In this document: piece after piece, positions 39,074 to 48,900 of the stretch
Layout of the letters: each line of letters begins with the position of its first letter
Numbering within the stretch: position 1 is the stretch's first letter
Source of the DNA: an uncultured Christensenella sp.
GTDB lineage: Bacteria > Bacillota > Clostridia > Christensenellales > Borkfalkiaceae
Length of the DNA stretch: 61,236 nucleotides
Assembly: GCA_910586035.1 (NCBI GenBank)
Contig: CAJUHT010000008.1
Coordinates: 1 to 61,236 of the forward strand
Direction: 5' to 3'
The notes under the pieces: model-generated
Database searches by the model: none
What the model saw: only the letters and a program-made list of their open reading frames with translations
What the model was told of the DNA's origin: nothing
Translations under genes and position numbers: made by a program

Positions 39074-42061
39074 TTACTTAACCGCTTTCTTTTTGTTTTT
39101 ATGTTCGTCCGCGTTCTTCTTTGAATCGGAAGAAGTGGAGGACGGCATAATAATTTGCATTATCTTTATCAGCGAGGAGGATATGGGGAAAGCCGCCTCG
39201 ATTGCAACTACTACAATAAGTATCTTAGGATATGTCCAGTTAAGAGTATTCCAATTTTCGCACAGCATCTTGGCGGTGAACGGTACGGACATAGCCACAA
39301 TGCACAGCGCCGTCATAAGTACGAACAGTACAAGTCTGTAACCGTTAAACGGTTGGCAAACCCTGTACAGCATTACAAGTCCCGAGAATACGAGCGCCAT
39401 CATACACATCGCCGTCTGGAAGCCGCTGAACTCGGCTCCCCCAAGCGTGCAGGTAAGATACATTGCCATTACGCATAGAATCATTACCACCGCGCCCGAA
39501 ATACTTCGGCTCATAACGTGGGTTATGAATTTGCCTTCCACCCTCGAATTGTTGGGTTGTAGCGAGAGGAAGAATGAGGGTGCGCCTATTACGAACAATT
39601 CCAACAGCAACATATTGCTGGGCACAAACAGATACGCCTGGCGAAGAATAATGAATATCGTTGCCAAAACGGCTGTAAACAGCGTTTTCATAAGGTACAG
39701 CGAAGCCGAGTTTTTAATGTTGTTAATAACTCTTCGCCCTTCCGCAACGACCTTGGGCATATTGCCGAAGTTGTTGTCCATCAACACAAGGTGGCTTACG
39801 TTTCTCGCCGCCTCGCTTCCAGATGCAACGGATATCGCGCAGTCTGCTTCTTTCAACGCAAGTATGTCGTTTACGCCGTCGCCCGTCATTGCAACCGTGT
39901 TGCCCTCGGTTTTAATCGCCCTTACAAGCACAGCTTTCTGTTCGGGCGTAACTCTGCCGAAAACGGTGTACTTGTTGGCTACGTTTTCAACTTCCTTTTC
40001 GTTTAAGCCTTCAAGCGAAATAAACTTGTCTGCGTGGTCTATGCCCGCGCGCTTGGCAACTTCGGAAACGGTTATGGGGTTATCGCCGGAAATAACTTTA
40101 ACCTGAACGTCGTTTTCCTTAAACCACTTAATCGTTTCAATAGCGTCCTCGCGGATGTTGTCGGCAATCGAAATTATAGCCAGCGGCTTTACTATTGCGG
40201 GCAGTTTGTCGCCGATAATGGGCGAGGAGGAGTGGGCGAGCACTATAACGCGCAAACCCATCTGCGCATACTGTTTTACTATTCTTTCAACCTTGGTGGG
40301 CAGGGGCTTTAACACAAACTCGGGCGCACCCATAACAAACGTTCCCACGTCGGCAAAGGATACCGCCGAAAGCTTGCGCTTTGAAGAGAAGGGTATTTTT
40401 GCCGTGGGCGAAAGCGCGTCGCTGTGCCCGAAGTGATTGTACAGCGCAATCGAAGTCTGGTTATTGTCGTCCAGCGCGGCAAGCATACTGCCCATTATAT
40501 CGTTCAGCGAGTATTCGCCGACGGTGTTGAGTATTACCGCGTCGTTTACTTTCATACGCCCGTCGGTAATTGTTCCCGTCTTGTCAAGGCACAGTACGTT
40601 TACCCTCGCCAGCATTTCCAGCGAGTACAAGTCGCGCACAAGCGTGTTGTTTTTCGTAAGCCGCAAAACGCCTACGGCAAGCGCAACTGAGGTCAAAAGC
40701 AACATACCCGAAGGTATCATACCTATAACTACCGAACAGGTCTTTGCCAGCGCAAGGCTGTCCCTTTCGGAGAGAAGCCAGGCGGATACGGTAACGCCTT
40801 CAACCGAGTTTGCCGCCCTCGTTACAAGGAAAACGCCGATTGCTATGGGGAAGATAACTATGGAAACAACCTTAATTATCGCCTGCATAGAGTTTATAAG
40901 CTCGGAGTTGGGGCGTTTGTATTTCTTTGCCTTTGCGGTAAGCTTTTCAAGGAAAGTTTCTTTACCTACCTTGTCAACGCGGCATTTGCCGTTTCCGCTG
41001 GCAATAAAGCTACCCGCATACAGTACGTCGCCAATCTTCTTTTTAACCGATACCGATTCGCCCGTCAAAAGGCTCTCGTTTACTTCAACGTTGCCGTCCG
41101 CAAGTATACAGTCGGCGGGCACTTGATTGCCCAACTCCATAATTATAATGTCGTCGAGTACAACCTCGCTTGTGGGAATTTCTATAACTTCACCGTCGCG
41201 CAGCACCTTTGTCGAAGAGGAAGCCATAATAGCCAGCTTATCTATGGCAAGTTTCGAACGGATTTCCTGAAAAATACCGATGCCAACGTTCGCCGCGGTA
41301 ATAACTATTACAAGGTAGTTGGTTATGCCCTGCATACCCGCAAGCAAAAGCGCGATAAATGCGATAAGGCACAGCAGGTTGAAAAACGTGCAGATGTTGC
41401 CAATGAATATGCTTGCGTACGACTTGGAGTATTTCTTGTTGGTGTCGTTAAACAAAAACTGTTTAAACCGCGTTTCAACCTGTTCGGGCGAAAGACCGTT
41501 GTTTAACTCGGGGGTAAATCTGTCTACTTTTGTGTTTATCGTCATCTTGGGATGGCGCTTGAAGTATTTTAAAATTTTACCCTTGTCAAAGCTCTCTTCC
41601 TTGGTTTTTTCCTCGCCGCTCTTTTCTATTTCCGCGCCGTCGTCCTCGGCTGGCTGTTCGGCTTCGTCCTCCAACGCCTGAACGGAAGCAACCGCAACCT
41701 CTTCCTCGGCGGGGGAAGCGGCAGTCTGTTCTTCGGCTTGTTTTTCTTCCTCCGCGGGCTTTTCGCTTTCAACAGGCGTTTCCTTTGGCTTGGCGGCGCG
41801 GGTACGCGCAACTTTCCGCTCGGTTTTAGGGCGCGCGGGCTTTTCTTCCTGCGCGCGTTGAGCGTCGGCGTCCGCAGAAATCTCTTCGGACACGTCTAAA
41901 CTGCTGTTGACTTCCGCGCTTTCAGCTGTCTTTTCCTCGGGGGGAGGGGCGGACTGCGTATTATCGGACTGCGTTTCCACGGAAGAAAGCGGCAAGCTCT
42001 CTTCTTCGGCGGCATCCTGCGGCGCGGCGGCTTTTTTTCCTCTATAAATAATTTTGCTCAT
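39074..42061 (-). CDS. CtpE-like cation P-type ATPase with acidic N-terminal extension
   Basis: 995 residues. A disordered Glu/Ala/Pro/Lys-rich extension of about 170 residues precedes the ATPase: TM pair, TGES (near 345), the M4 helix with IGMIPSGM, DKTGTITDG (phosphorylated Asp near 495), and GDGVNDILALKEAD. Four further TM helices close the pump. The IPSG motif instead of PEGL or CPC, and the overall sequence, resemble the CtpE group, whose mycobacterial member transports calcium. Metal identity is inferred. SD AAAGGA lies 6 nt before the ATG. Monocistronic. Confidence 0.85.
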   Translation of the reverse strand: MSKIIYRGKKAAAPQDAAEEESLPLSSVETQSDNTQSAPPPEEKTAESAEVNSSLDVSEEISADADAQRAQEEKPARPKTERKVARTRAAKPKETPVESEKPAEEEKQAEEQTAASPAEEEVAVASVQALEDEAEQPAEDDGAEIEKSGEEKTKEESFDKGKILKYFKRHPKMTINTKVDRFTPELNNGLSPEQVETRFKQFLFNDTNKKYSKSYASIFIGNICTFFNLLCLIAFIALLLAGMQGITNYLVIVITAANVGIGIFQEIRSKLAIDKLAIMASSSTKVLRDGEVIEIPTSEVVLDDIIIMELGNQVPADCILADGNVEVNESLLTGESVSVKKKIGDVLYAGSFIASGNGKCRVDKVGKETFLEKLTAKAKKYKRPNSELINSMQAIIKVVSIVIFPIAIGVFLVTRAANSVEGVTVSAWLLSERDSLALAKTCSVVIGMIPSGMLLLTSVALAVGVLRLTKNNTLVRDLYSLEMLARVNVLCLDKTGTITDGRMKVNDAVILNTVGEYSLNDIMGSMLAALDDNNQTSIALYNHFGHSDALSPTAKIPFSSKRKLSAVSFADVGTFVMGAPEFVLKPLPTKVERIVKQYAQMGLRVIVLAHSSSPIIGDKLPAIVKPLAIISIADNIREDAIETIKWFKENDVQVKVISGDNPITVSEVAKRAGIDHADKFISLEGLNEKEVENVANKYTVFGRVTPEQKAVLVRAIKTEGNTVAMTGDGVNDILALKEADCAISVASGSEAARNVSHLVLMDNNFGNMPKVVAEGRRVINNIKNSASLYLMKTLFTAVLATIFIILRQAYLFVPSNMLLLELFVIGAPSFFLSLQPNNSRVEGKFITHVMSRSISGAVVMILCVMAMYLTCTLGGAEFSGFQTAMCMMALVFSGLVMLYRVCQPFNGYRLVLFVLMTALCIVAMSVPFTAKMLCENWNTLNWTYPKILIVVVAIEAAFPISSSLIKIMQIIMPSSTSSDSKKNADEHKNKKKAVK

Positions 42062-42159
42062 ATATATCCTTTGCGCTCTGTTAAAACGTCAAAAATATTA
42101 CTACTTGATAATTATATCACTATACGCTCTTTTTTTCAACAGAAAAAAGCTTAATTTAA

Positions 42160-42188
42160 TTGCTTTTGAGTATTTTTTGCCGTATAAT
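42160..42188 (+). promoter_or_regulatory. Promoter of serS
   Basis: TTGCTT (42160-42165), 17-bp spacer, TATAAT (42183-42188). The ~35-nt leader carries GGAGAAGG and is too short for a T-box. Confidence 0.8.
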
Positions 42189-42228
42189 ATTTCCATAATT
42201 TACAATATATTAGCGGAGAAGGCTAAAA

Positions 42229-43524
42229 ATGATTGATATTAACCTTATAAGGACTAATCCCCAATTAGTAAAAGAAAATATAAAGAAAAAGTTTCAGGAC
42301 GCCAAGCTTCCGCTTGTTGACGAAGTACTTGCTCTCGACGAGAAAAAGCGCGCTTTACAGCGCGAGGGCGACGACAGGCGAGCAAAACGCAACGAGTACG
42401 CAAAAAAAATCGGAGCGCTGATGCGCGAGGGTAAGAAAGAAGAGGCGGAAGAGGTTAAAAAGCTCTCCAAAGAAAACAACGAAGTCGTGGCGCAAATCGA
42501 GGCGGAAACTGCGGAGATTGACGAAAAACTTAAAAAGGATATGTTCGCCATTCCCAACATCATTGCCGACGACGTGCCCCTCGGAAAGGACGACAGTTGC
42601 AACGTGGAGTGGAACACCTATCTCGAAGCTAAGGAAAAGCCCTTCGACGTGCCCTATCATCAGGACATATTGGAGAGCTTGGACGGAATAGATTTGGACA
42701 GCGCCCGCCGCACGTCCGGCAACGGCTTTTACTATCTTACGGGCGACGTGGCTCGCCTGCATTCTGCGGTGCTTTCCTATGCCCGCGACTTTATGATTGA
42801 CAAGGGCTTTACGTACTGTATACCCCCGTATATGATTAGAAGCGACGTCGTTTCGGGAGTTATGAGCTTTGAAGAGATGGACGGTATGATGTACAAGATA
42901 GAGGGCGAAGATTTGTACCTTATAGGTACTTCCGAACACTCTATGATAGGTCGGTTTATGAATACCGTAACCGACGGAGCAAAGCTTCCTTTAACGCTCA
43001 CGTCGTATTCGCCCTGCTTCCGCAAGGAAAAGGGCGCGCACGGCATAGAGGAGAGGGGCATATACCGCATACACCAATTCGAAAAGCAGGAAATGATAGT
43101 TGTCTGCAAGCCCGAAGAGAGCGACTATTGGTACGAAAAACTGTGGTCTTACACGGTTGAGCTGTTTGTATCTATGCAAATTCCCGTGCGCACGCTTGTG
43201 TGCTGTTCGGGCGACCTCGCCGACTTGAAATACAGGAGTTTGGATGTGGAGGCTTGGAGCCCCCGCCAGAAAAAGTATTTCGAAGTTGGCAGTTGCTCTA
43301 ACCTGACGGACGCGCAGGCTCGCAGGCTCGGCATAAGGTACAAGGACGCTGAAACGGGCAGAAACCGCTTTGCGCACACTCTGAACAATACGGTAGTAGC
43401 TCCTCCCAGAATGCTGATTGCCTTCCTTGAAAATCATTTGCAGGCGGACGGAAGAGTATTTATACCCGAAGTCTTGCGCAAATATATGGGCGGTAAGGAA
43501 TATATCGAACCAAAAAAGAAATAA
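42229..43524 (+). CDS. serS: Seryl-tRNA synthetase
   Basis: 431 residues. An N-terminal coiled-coil arm (about 28-100) that grips the long variable arm of tRNA-Ser precedes a class II catalytic core: motif 2 FRKEKGAHGIEERGIYRIHQFEKQEM (about 264-289) and motif 3 NNTVVAPPRMLIAFLENH (about 386-403) with the ATP-binding Arg. It charges tRNA-Ser; one isoacceptor gene is at 9228. Regulation by a T-box is not supported. Confidence 0.97.
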   Translation: MIDINLIRTNPQLVKENIKKKFQDAKLPLVDEVLALDEKKRALQREGDDRRAKRNEYAKKIGALMREGKKEEAEEVKKLSKENNEVVAQIEAETAEIDEKLKKDMFAIPNIIADDVPLGKDDSCNVEWNTYLEAKEKPFDVPYHQDILESLDGIDLDSARRTSGNGFYYLTGDVARLHSAVLSYARDFMIDKGFTYCIPPYMIRSDVVSGVMSFEEMDGMMYKIEGEDLYLIGTSEHSMIGRFMNTVTDGAKLPLTLTSYSPCFRKEKGAHGIEERGIYRIHQFEKQEMIVVCKPEESDYWYEKLWSYTVELFVSMQIPVRTLVCCSGDLADLKYRSLDVEAWSPRQKKYFEVGSCSNLTDAQARRLGIRYKDAETGRNRFAHTLNNTVVAPPRMLIAFLENHLQADGRVFIPEVLRKYMGGKEYIEPKKK

Positions 43525-43535
43525 AGTAGGTTTTG

Positions 43536-43571
43536 TGCGGCGCAGTTGTAATTGCGCCGCAATAATTTTTT
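43536..43571 (+). terminator. Intrinsic terminator after serS
   Basis: TGCGGCGCA/TGCGCCGCA (9 bp) around an 8-nt loop, then ATAATTTTTT. Confidence 0.9.
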
Positions 43572-43589
43572 ACAGTGCAATGGCGCCGC

Positions 43590-43618
43590 TTGCCAACCGC
43601 GCGCCCGTTTGTTATAAT
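43590..43618 (+). promoter_or_regulatory. Promoter of the exonuclease-rsmF operon, leaderless
   Basis: TTGCCA (43590-43595), 17-bp spacer, TATAAT (43613-43618); the ATG follows 8 bp later, at or next to the expected transcription start. Confidence 0.8.
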
Positions 43619-43626
43619 TATAAGGT

Positions 43627-44580
43627 ATGAATTTATTATTTTTCGATATAGAGTGCGCAAGCGTATACAAGACGACGGCTAAAATATGCGCCTTCGGCTA
43701 TGTGCTTTGCGACGAAAATTTCAATATAATAAAAAAGGAAGATATTTTAATCAACCCCAAAGGTAAATTTCATCTTACCGACGGCAGGGGCGAGCACGGT
43801 CTTGTGCTTCCTTACGAGTATACCGAGTTTAAAAAGTACCCCGTTTTTCCGCAGGTTTATCAGACTATACGCGACCTTTTGGAGGATAAAAACAATTTAG
43901 TTTACGGGCACGCGACTCTTAACGACGTAAATTATCTCGACTTGGAAACAAGGCGTTTCAAACTGCCGCCCTTCGATTTTGCTTTTTCGGACAGTCAGCT
44001 GATATATATGACTTCGATAAACGATTTTTCCCGTCAGGTGGGCTTGGAATACATAACCAAAAAATTGGAAGTGGAGTTTACCCCGCACCGCGCGGCGGAC
44101 GACGCGTACGCCACAATGCGCGTTATGCAGGCAATGTGCGCAAAGTACGGCTGTAACTGCGCGGAACTCGAAAAGAAACTGGGAATAAAGAAGGGCACAA
44201 GCAAAAACCATAAAATTACCCGCCCTTCGGCGCGCGCTTACGGCGAGTATAAGGATAAATGCAGGCGGGAGAAAGCCGAGCGCGCCAAGCGCAGAAGCAA
44301 GTTTTACGGCAGGGTAAATTGCCGCCATAAAGCCGTGTCGGATAAGTTTAAGGGCAAGGTGTTTACCTTTTCGCGTCCGCTCGAATACGAAACGGATATT
44401 TCCATACCTTTCGTTGATAAGATATATGCGCTCGGCGGCAGATACTCTCAAAAACTTTCGGAATGCTCGGTATTCGTCTGCGAGGATGCGGACGAGTCCG
44501 TCCGCGCCAAACAGGCGCGGGAAAATCCCGCAATTTTAACCGTCAGCCCGCAGAAACTAACGGAGCTTCTCGATGATTGA
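43627..44580 (+). CDS. DnaQ-like exonuclease with a BRCT-like C-terminus
   Basis: 317 residues. DEDD exonuclease: FFDIECAS (motif I D and E, residues 5-12), YGHATLNDVNYLD (motif II Asp), PHRAADDAYATM (motif III HxxxxD). A basic helical linker (about 195-240) follows. The last 75 residues (GKVFTFSRPLEYE, LGGRYSQKLSECSVFVCE, KQARENPAILTVSPQKL) have the spacing of a BRCT domain. It acts as a 3'-5' nuclease on DNA or RNA; the BRCT part suggests recruitment to DNA ends. No SD; leaderless. It overlaps the next gene by 8 bp. Confidence 0.78.
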   Translation: MNLLFFDIECASVYKTTAKICAFGYVLCDENFNIIKKEDILINPKGKFHLTDGRGEHGLVLPYEYTEFKKYPVFPQVYQTIRDLLEDKNNLVYGHATLNDVNYLDLETRRFKLPPFDFAFSDSQLIYMTSINDFSRQVGLEYITKKLEVEFTPHRAADDAYATMRVMQAMCAKYGCNCAELEKKLGIKKGTSKNHKITRPSARAYGEYKDKCRREKAERAKRRSKFYGRVNCRHKAVSDKFKGKVFTFSRPLEYETDISIPFVDKIYALGGRYSQKLSECSVFVCEDADESVRAKQARENPAILTVSPQKLTELLDD

Positions 44581-45853
44581 ACTGCCCGAAAAATTCAAGG
44601 AAAGAATGCGGCTTGAACTCAGCGAAGAGTACGACCGCTTTATAGCTTCCTACGATAGACCGCCGTACAAAGGCATACGCGTAAACACTTTAAAAATTAC
44701 TGCCGAACGCTTTAAAGAAATTTTCCCTTTCGCCCTCGAACAAATCGCTTGGGAGAAAGACGGTTTCTATATAAAAGAGGAAAAGGCGGGCAAAACGGTA
44801 ATGCACGCGGCGGGGCTGTACTACGTGCAGGAACCCTCGGCAATGTGCGCCGCGCCGCTTTTAAACGTAGCGGAGGGCGAACGCGTACTCGATTTGTGCT
44901 CGGCTCCCGGCGGCAAGGGCACGCAGCTTGCCCAAAAAATGCGAGGCAAAGGCGTTATTGTTTTGAACGAGGTGAACCTTTCGCGCGCAAAAATTCTTTC
45001 GCAAAACGTTGAAAGGCTGGGGATAACCAACGCCGCCGTCATAAGCGAAAGCCCCGAACGCATAGCCGCGCATTTCGGCGGTTACTTCGATAAAGTGCTT
45101 GTAGACGCGCCCTGCTCGGGCGAGGGGATGTTTTTAAAGGAAGAAGCCGCGGTAAGGGAGTGGAGCCCTGCAAACGTTGAAGCCTGCGCCCGCCGTCAGG
45201 CGGCTATCCTCGACTGCGCGCAAAAAGTTGTAAAACCCAACGGCTTGCTGGTATATTCAACCTGCACTTTTGCCGAGCAAGAGGACGAGAAGCAGGTGGA
45301 AAATTTTCTTGTAAAATATCCTGATTTTCAGCTTGTATCAATGAAAAAGCTGTTCCCGCACGAGTGCGCGGGCGAAGGGCACTTTGCCGCGCTTTTCAAA
45401 AAGCTGGACGGCGAGGAGTGCGAAGTTCCGCCGTTTAAACTTACCGTTCCCGATAAAAAAACGCTTGCCATATACAGGCAGTTTGAAAAACAGACGCTTA
45501 AAGGCGTTAGTTTTCAAAATTTGCACTTTGCGGGCGGTATGCTTTATTCCATTATGGGGGAATGCCCCGCTTTGCCTTTCAATACGTTGCGGGCGGGCGT
45601 ACGTCTGTGCGAAGTGCGGACGGGCAGGGTAGAGCCTTGCCACGCGCTTGCAATGTGCTTAAAGTCGCAAGAGGTTGCCGCTCTGGAAGTAGAGCGCGAA
45701 AAAGCAGTTGCTTATTTGGGCGGCAATACGTTCAACTTGCAGGAAAATATTTCGGGTTGGGCTGTCGTAACTCACGGTGGCTATCCGTTAGGTTGGTGCA
45801 AGGCGGTGGACGGAGTTGCAAAAAACCATTTGCCTAAGGGGTTAAGAATATAA
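44573..45853 (+). CDS. RsmF-like 16S rRNA m5C methyltransferase
   Basis: 426 residues, NOL1/NOP2/Sun class. EPSAMCAAP, LDLCSAPGGKGTQLA (SAM site, about 103-117), VDAPCSGEGMF (catalytic Cys, about 178-188) and YSTCTF (second Cys, about 226-231). A C-terminal extension with GNTFNLQENISGWAVVTHGGYPLGWCKA is a PUA-like RNA-binding domain typical of RsmF. It methylates a cytosine in 16S rRNA. It is translationally coupled to the preceding exonuclease. Confidence 0.92.
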   Translation: MIELPEKFKERMRLELSEEYDRFIASYDRPPYKGIRVNTLKITAERFKEIFPFALEQIAWEKDGFYIKEEKAGKTVMHAAGLYYVQEPSAMCAAPLLNVAEGERVLDLCSAPGGKGTQLAQKMRGKGVIVLNEVNLSRAKILSQNVERLGITNAAVISESPERIAAHFGGYFDKVLVDAPCSGEGMFLKEEAAVREWSPANVEACARRQAAILDCAQKVVKPNGLLVYSTCTFAEQEDEKQVENFLVKYPDFQLVSMKKLFPHECAGEGHFAALFKKLDGEECEVPPFKLTVPDKKTLAIYRQFEKQTLKGVSFQNLHFAGGMLYSIMGECPALPFNTLRAGVRLCEVRTGRVEPCHALAMCLKSQEVAALEVEREKAVAYLGGNTFNLQENISGWAVVTHGGYPLGWCKAVDGVAKNHLPKGLRI

Positions 45854-45860
45854 TAAGTAA

Positions 45861-45932
45861 GGGCGCGGTTATTCCGCGCCCGTTTAATTTGCGCGCTAAA
45901 AAACAGCCCCGCAATTCAGCGGGGCTGTTTTT
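45861..45932. terminator. Two terminator hairpins between convergent genes
   Basis: GGGCGCGG/CCGCGCCC (45861-45881) followed by GTTTAATTT serves the plus strand; AAAAACAGCCCCGC/GCGGGGCTGTTTTT (45899-45932), a 14-bp stem with A/T ends, can work in both directions. Confidence 0.92.
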
Positions 45933-45939
45933 CTATTTA

Positions 45940-48900
45940 TTATTTGTTTTCGCCGTCATCGGGTTTAGGTTCTTCGCCTTTATCCTCGTCGGGCTTTGCT
46001 TCCTCGGCAGGCTTTTCGCCGCTTTCGGGTTTTTCTTCCGCGTTTTCCGAAGGTTCTGCAACGTTGCTTTCCTCTTGGGCTTCTTCAACCGTTTCCGCGC
46101 TTTCCTCGGCGGGAGCCTCGGTTTCTGCGGGCTTGTCGCTCAGCAGACTTTCGTCAACTTCGCCCTCGGCTATTTCCTCAACGTCGCCGTTAGCTTTAAC
46201 GTACTTTTTAACGTAACGCTTATTCTTGTTGAAGTTGTAAGAATTTTTACCCGCGGTCTTACTGCGGCGGCGTTTCTTAACGAAGTCCTTAATAAATATT
46301 GCCGCAATTGCAACGAATATAGCCACTACAAGCGCGATAGAGGCGGCAAGCAACCAGGCGTTTACCGTATCCTGCTTAGTGTCGGTATTATCTCCGCTGT
46401 TGTCGGGAGCGGTGGGTTCGCCAATGATTTCTATATCTTTATCGATTACCGAGTAGTCGATAAACGCCGACAAAGTGTAAATGCTGTCGTCCGCGCTACT
46501 TCCCGAAGGTCTGCCGTTATCGGTAACTCTAAGGAATGCAAGGCTCTCTAAGCTTTCGGTGTAGTCGAACGAATAGCCGCTCTTGTCGTTTTTCGCCGTT
46601 TCTCCGTTGAAGGGGATAAACGCCTGCGAATCGTAGAGGGAGAAGGTGTGGTAGGTTGCGATATAATCGAACAGGTCGCTTCTGTTGTCCGCGCCCGCAA
46701 GCTTTTCAAGCTCCGCAATGTTAGCGTCGTTGTCGGCAAGTCCGCCGCTAATCTTTTCCCTGTAATCTGCTATGATTTGGTTTGTATATCCGCTTACGAG
46801 TCCGTCGTAGGTCGACTGGTCGAGAGTAATGCTACTGTAATCGAAAATTACGTAACTCTCGGCGTTTGTGTCGTAGCTCGACTGTTCGTCGCGCGCGCCG
46901 CTCCAAAGTTCCAGCCTGAAATCTTTTGCTTCGCTACCCGCGTGGATATAGAAAGTTACCGTTACCCACTCGCCGTTGTATTTATCGCCGTCTATGGTGA
47001 ACTGATAGGGGGTAGCCTGCGCAGCGGTGTTGTCGTAACGCATCTTTGCAACTTCCGTGTTTACGCCGTAAACAACTTTGTTTTTGTTGGCTTTGCCGTT
47101 TTCCATATAATAGTAGCAGGCTTCGCCGTCCTTACCGGTGTTGTATTCGTAAACTTTGTTGTTGGCTTTTCCGCCCGCAATCAGGTGGTGGGGAGCGTAT
47201 TTGGTCTTTGCGCTGTCCGCATAATAGGTTTCGCCCTGAACAAGATTTTCAAAACTTACAAGCTCGCCGTTTTCGTTATAGAAATCGTTGTGCTCGAAAC
47301 TCGTGTCGTAGTATCTGGTAAGGTTGTAGAAGTTGGCGTAAAGCTTTCCGTCGCCGTTCTCATACAGACCGTCCTTTCTCAGCTTGTAGGCTATGTTTGC
47401 CTTTTTGTCAGCGGAGGAGGTTGCATTTTTGTCGGGTTCGCCTTTAAGAATGTTGCCCGCGTCGTCGTACCAGAAGTTGTATTTGGGTAATTCGTAGGAC
47501 ATTACCTGACTTCCGCCGCCTACTTTGTTCTCGGTGAGGTAAACGTTGGCAATCGCGCCTCTGCTTGCCTTTACCCTTACGCTGATAGCCGAATAGCCGT
47601 TGGCGCTTACCGTCTGGCTTCCGCCGATATAGCCGTAGTTATAAATCTTCTGCTGTTCAGCAAACGTCCTCTGTCTGTTTACAATGAGGAGGGGCTGAAC
47701 GGTGTAACCGCCGAATACCGATTTCCAAACTTCGTTAGGCGTAGCAGATTGAAGATTATCGATAAACCTTAGCGAGTTGAACCATTCTTTGTCGGTGTAG
47801 TTGTTTACGTATTCCTTGTTCAAAAGTCCCGCGTAAGCGTTTTTATTGGTTGCGTCGTACTCGGTAGCTTTGTCGCCCGTGGGCACTACGTTTATGCTTG
47901 CGCCGTTTACACCCGTGTAAGCGGAGGGAACGGCTAAGTTGTTTTTAATTACGTTTTTGTCGCCCTGCTCGCTGTCAAAGTTGTGCGTAGTGTTCTGTTC
48001 TACTTCGTTGAAAGCAATCGTAGCGGTGTGCGCTCCGCCCGAAGAGTAGCCGTAAACGTCCTTGTCGAGCTTCATAAGCGAAACGTTGGTAAGCGCAAGC
48101 CAGCCCGATTTGTAGGAAGAAGCGTTGGTGCCTTTAATGGTGGTGTTGCCGAAGTTTACGGTAATTTTAAACTGCTTGCCGTCTACTTTGGAAACGTTGG
48201 AAACCCTTACAAAGCATTTTACCCAGCCGTCGTATACGTTTTTGTTGTCGCCTATATCCACAAGCGATTGCGTAGTGGTGTCAACGTCAAACGCCGCCTT
48301 GTTGTCCTTGTCGTCGCCTATGCCCGATACGGTAACGGTAGCCGCCGTCTTTCCGCCCATATCCGAAGTTTTAAGCCAGAAAGAAATCAGCGCGTATTCG
48401 CCGTCGTTCAAAACGAAAGAGTCGTCCGTAATAACCGCTTCGTAAGCCGCGCCGCGCGCGCTCATCATAACCAGCGTATCGCTTCTGCCGCCCTCTACGC
48501 CGGGCAACTTGACCGCCGATTTCAAGGCGTTGGTCAAAACGTCGGAATAGATATAATTGTCGCCGAACGTAAATTTCCAATTCTCTTCGTTCGTAACGGT
48601 GGTAGCCGCCAAAACGTCGTCTTTCGTGTTAAGCCCGGTTGCGCGCAGGTTGGAGGGGAGGTACGCGTCAGCCGCGCCGTTGTCCAATTCTCCAATGGAC
48701 GAACCGTATTTATCGCCAGCGGAAGGCTTCGCGCTTACGTATTTACCCGTGCTCGTTTCCTCTACCGTAAGACCGCCCGCAACGTTTTGCGAGTTGAGCG
48801 GTAACGTGTCTTCGTTGGTCGAACTTGCCAAATCGATAAAGAAATGCCTGTCGGCAAAGTTGTTTTCCTTTATTACTTCCTCAATTGTGCCGTTGTTGCC

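Noticed and set aside
42189..42228. T-box upstream of serS
   Set aside because: The leader after the TATAAT box is only about 35 nt and lacks any T-box sequence.
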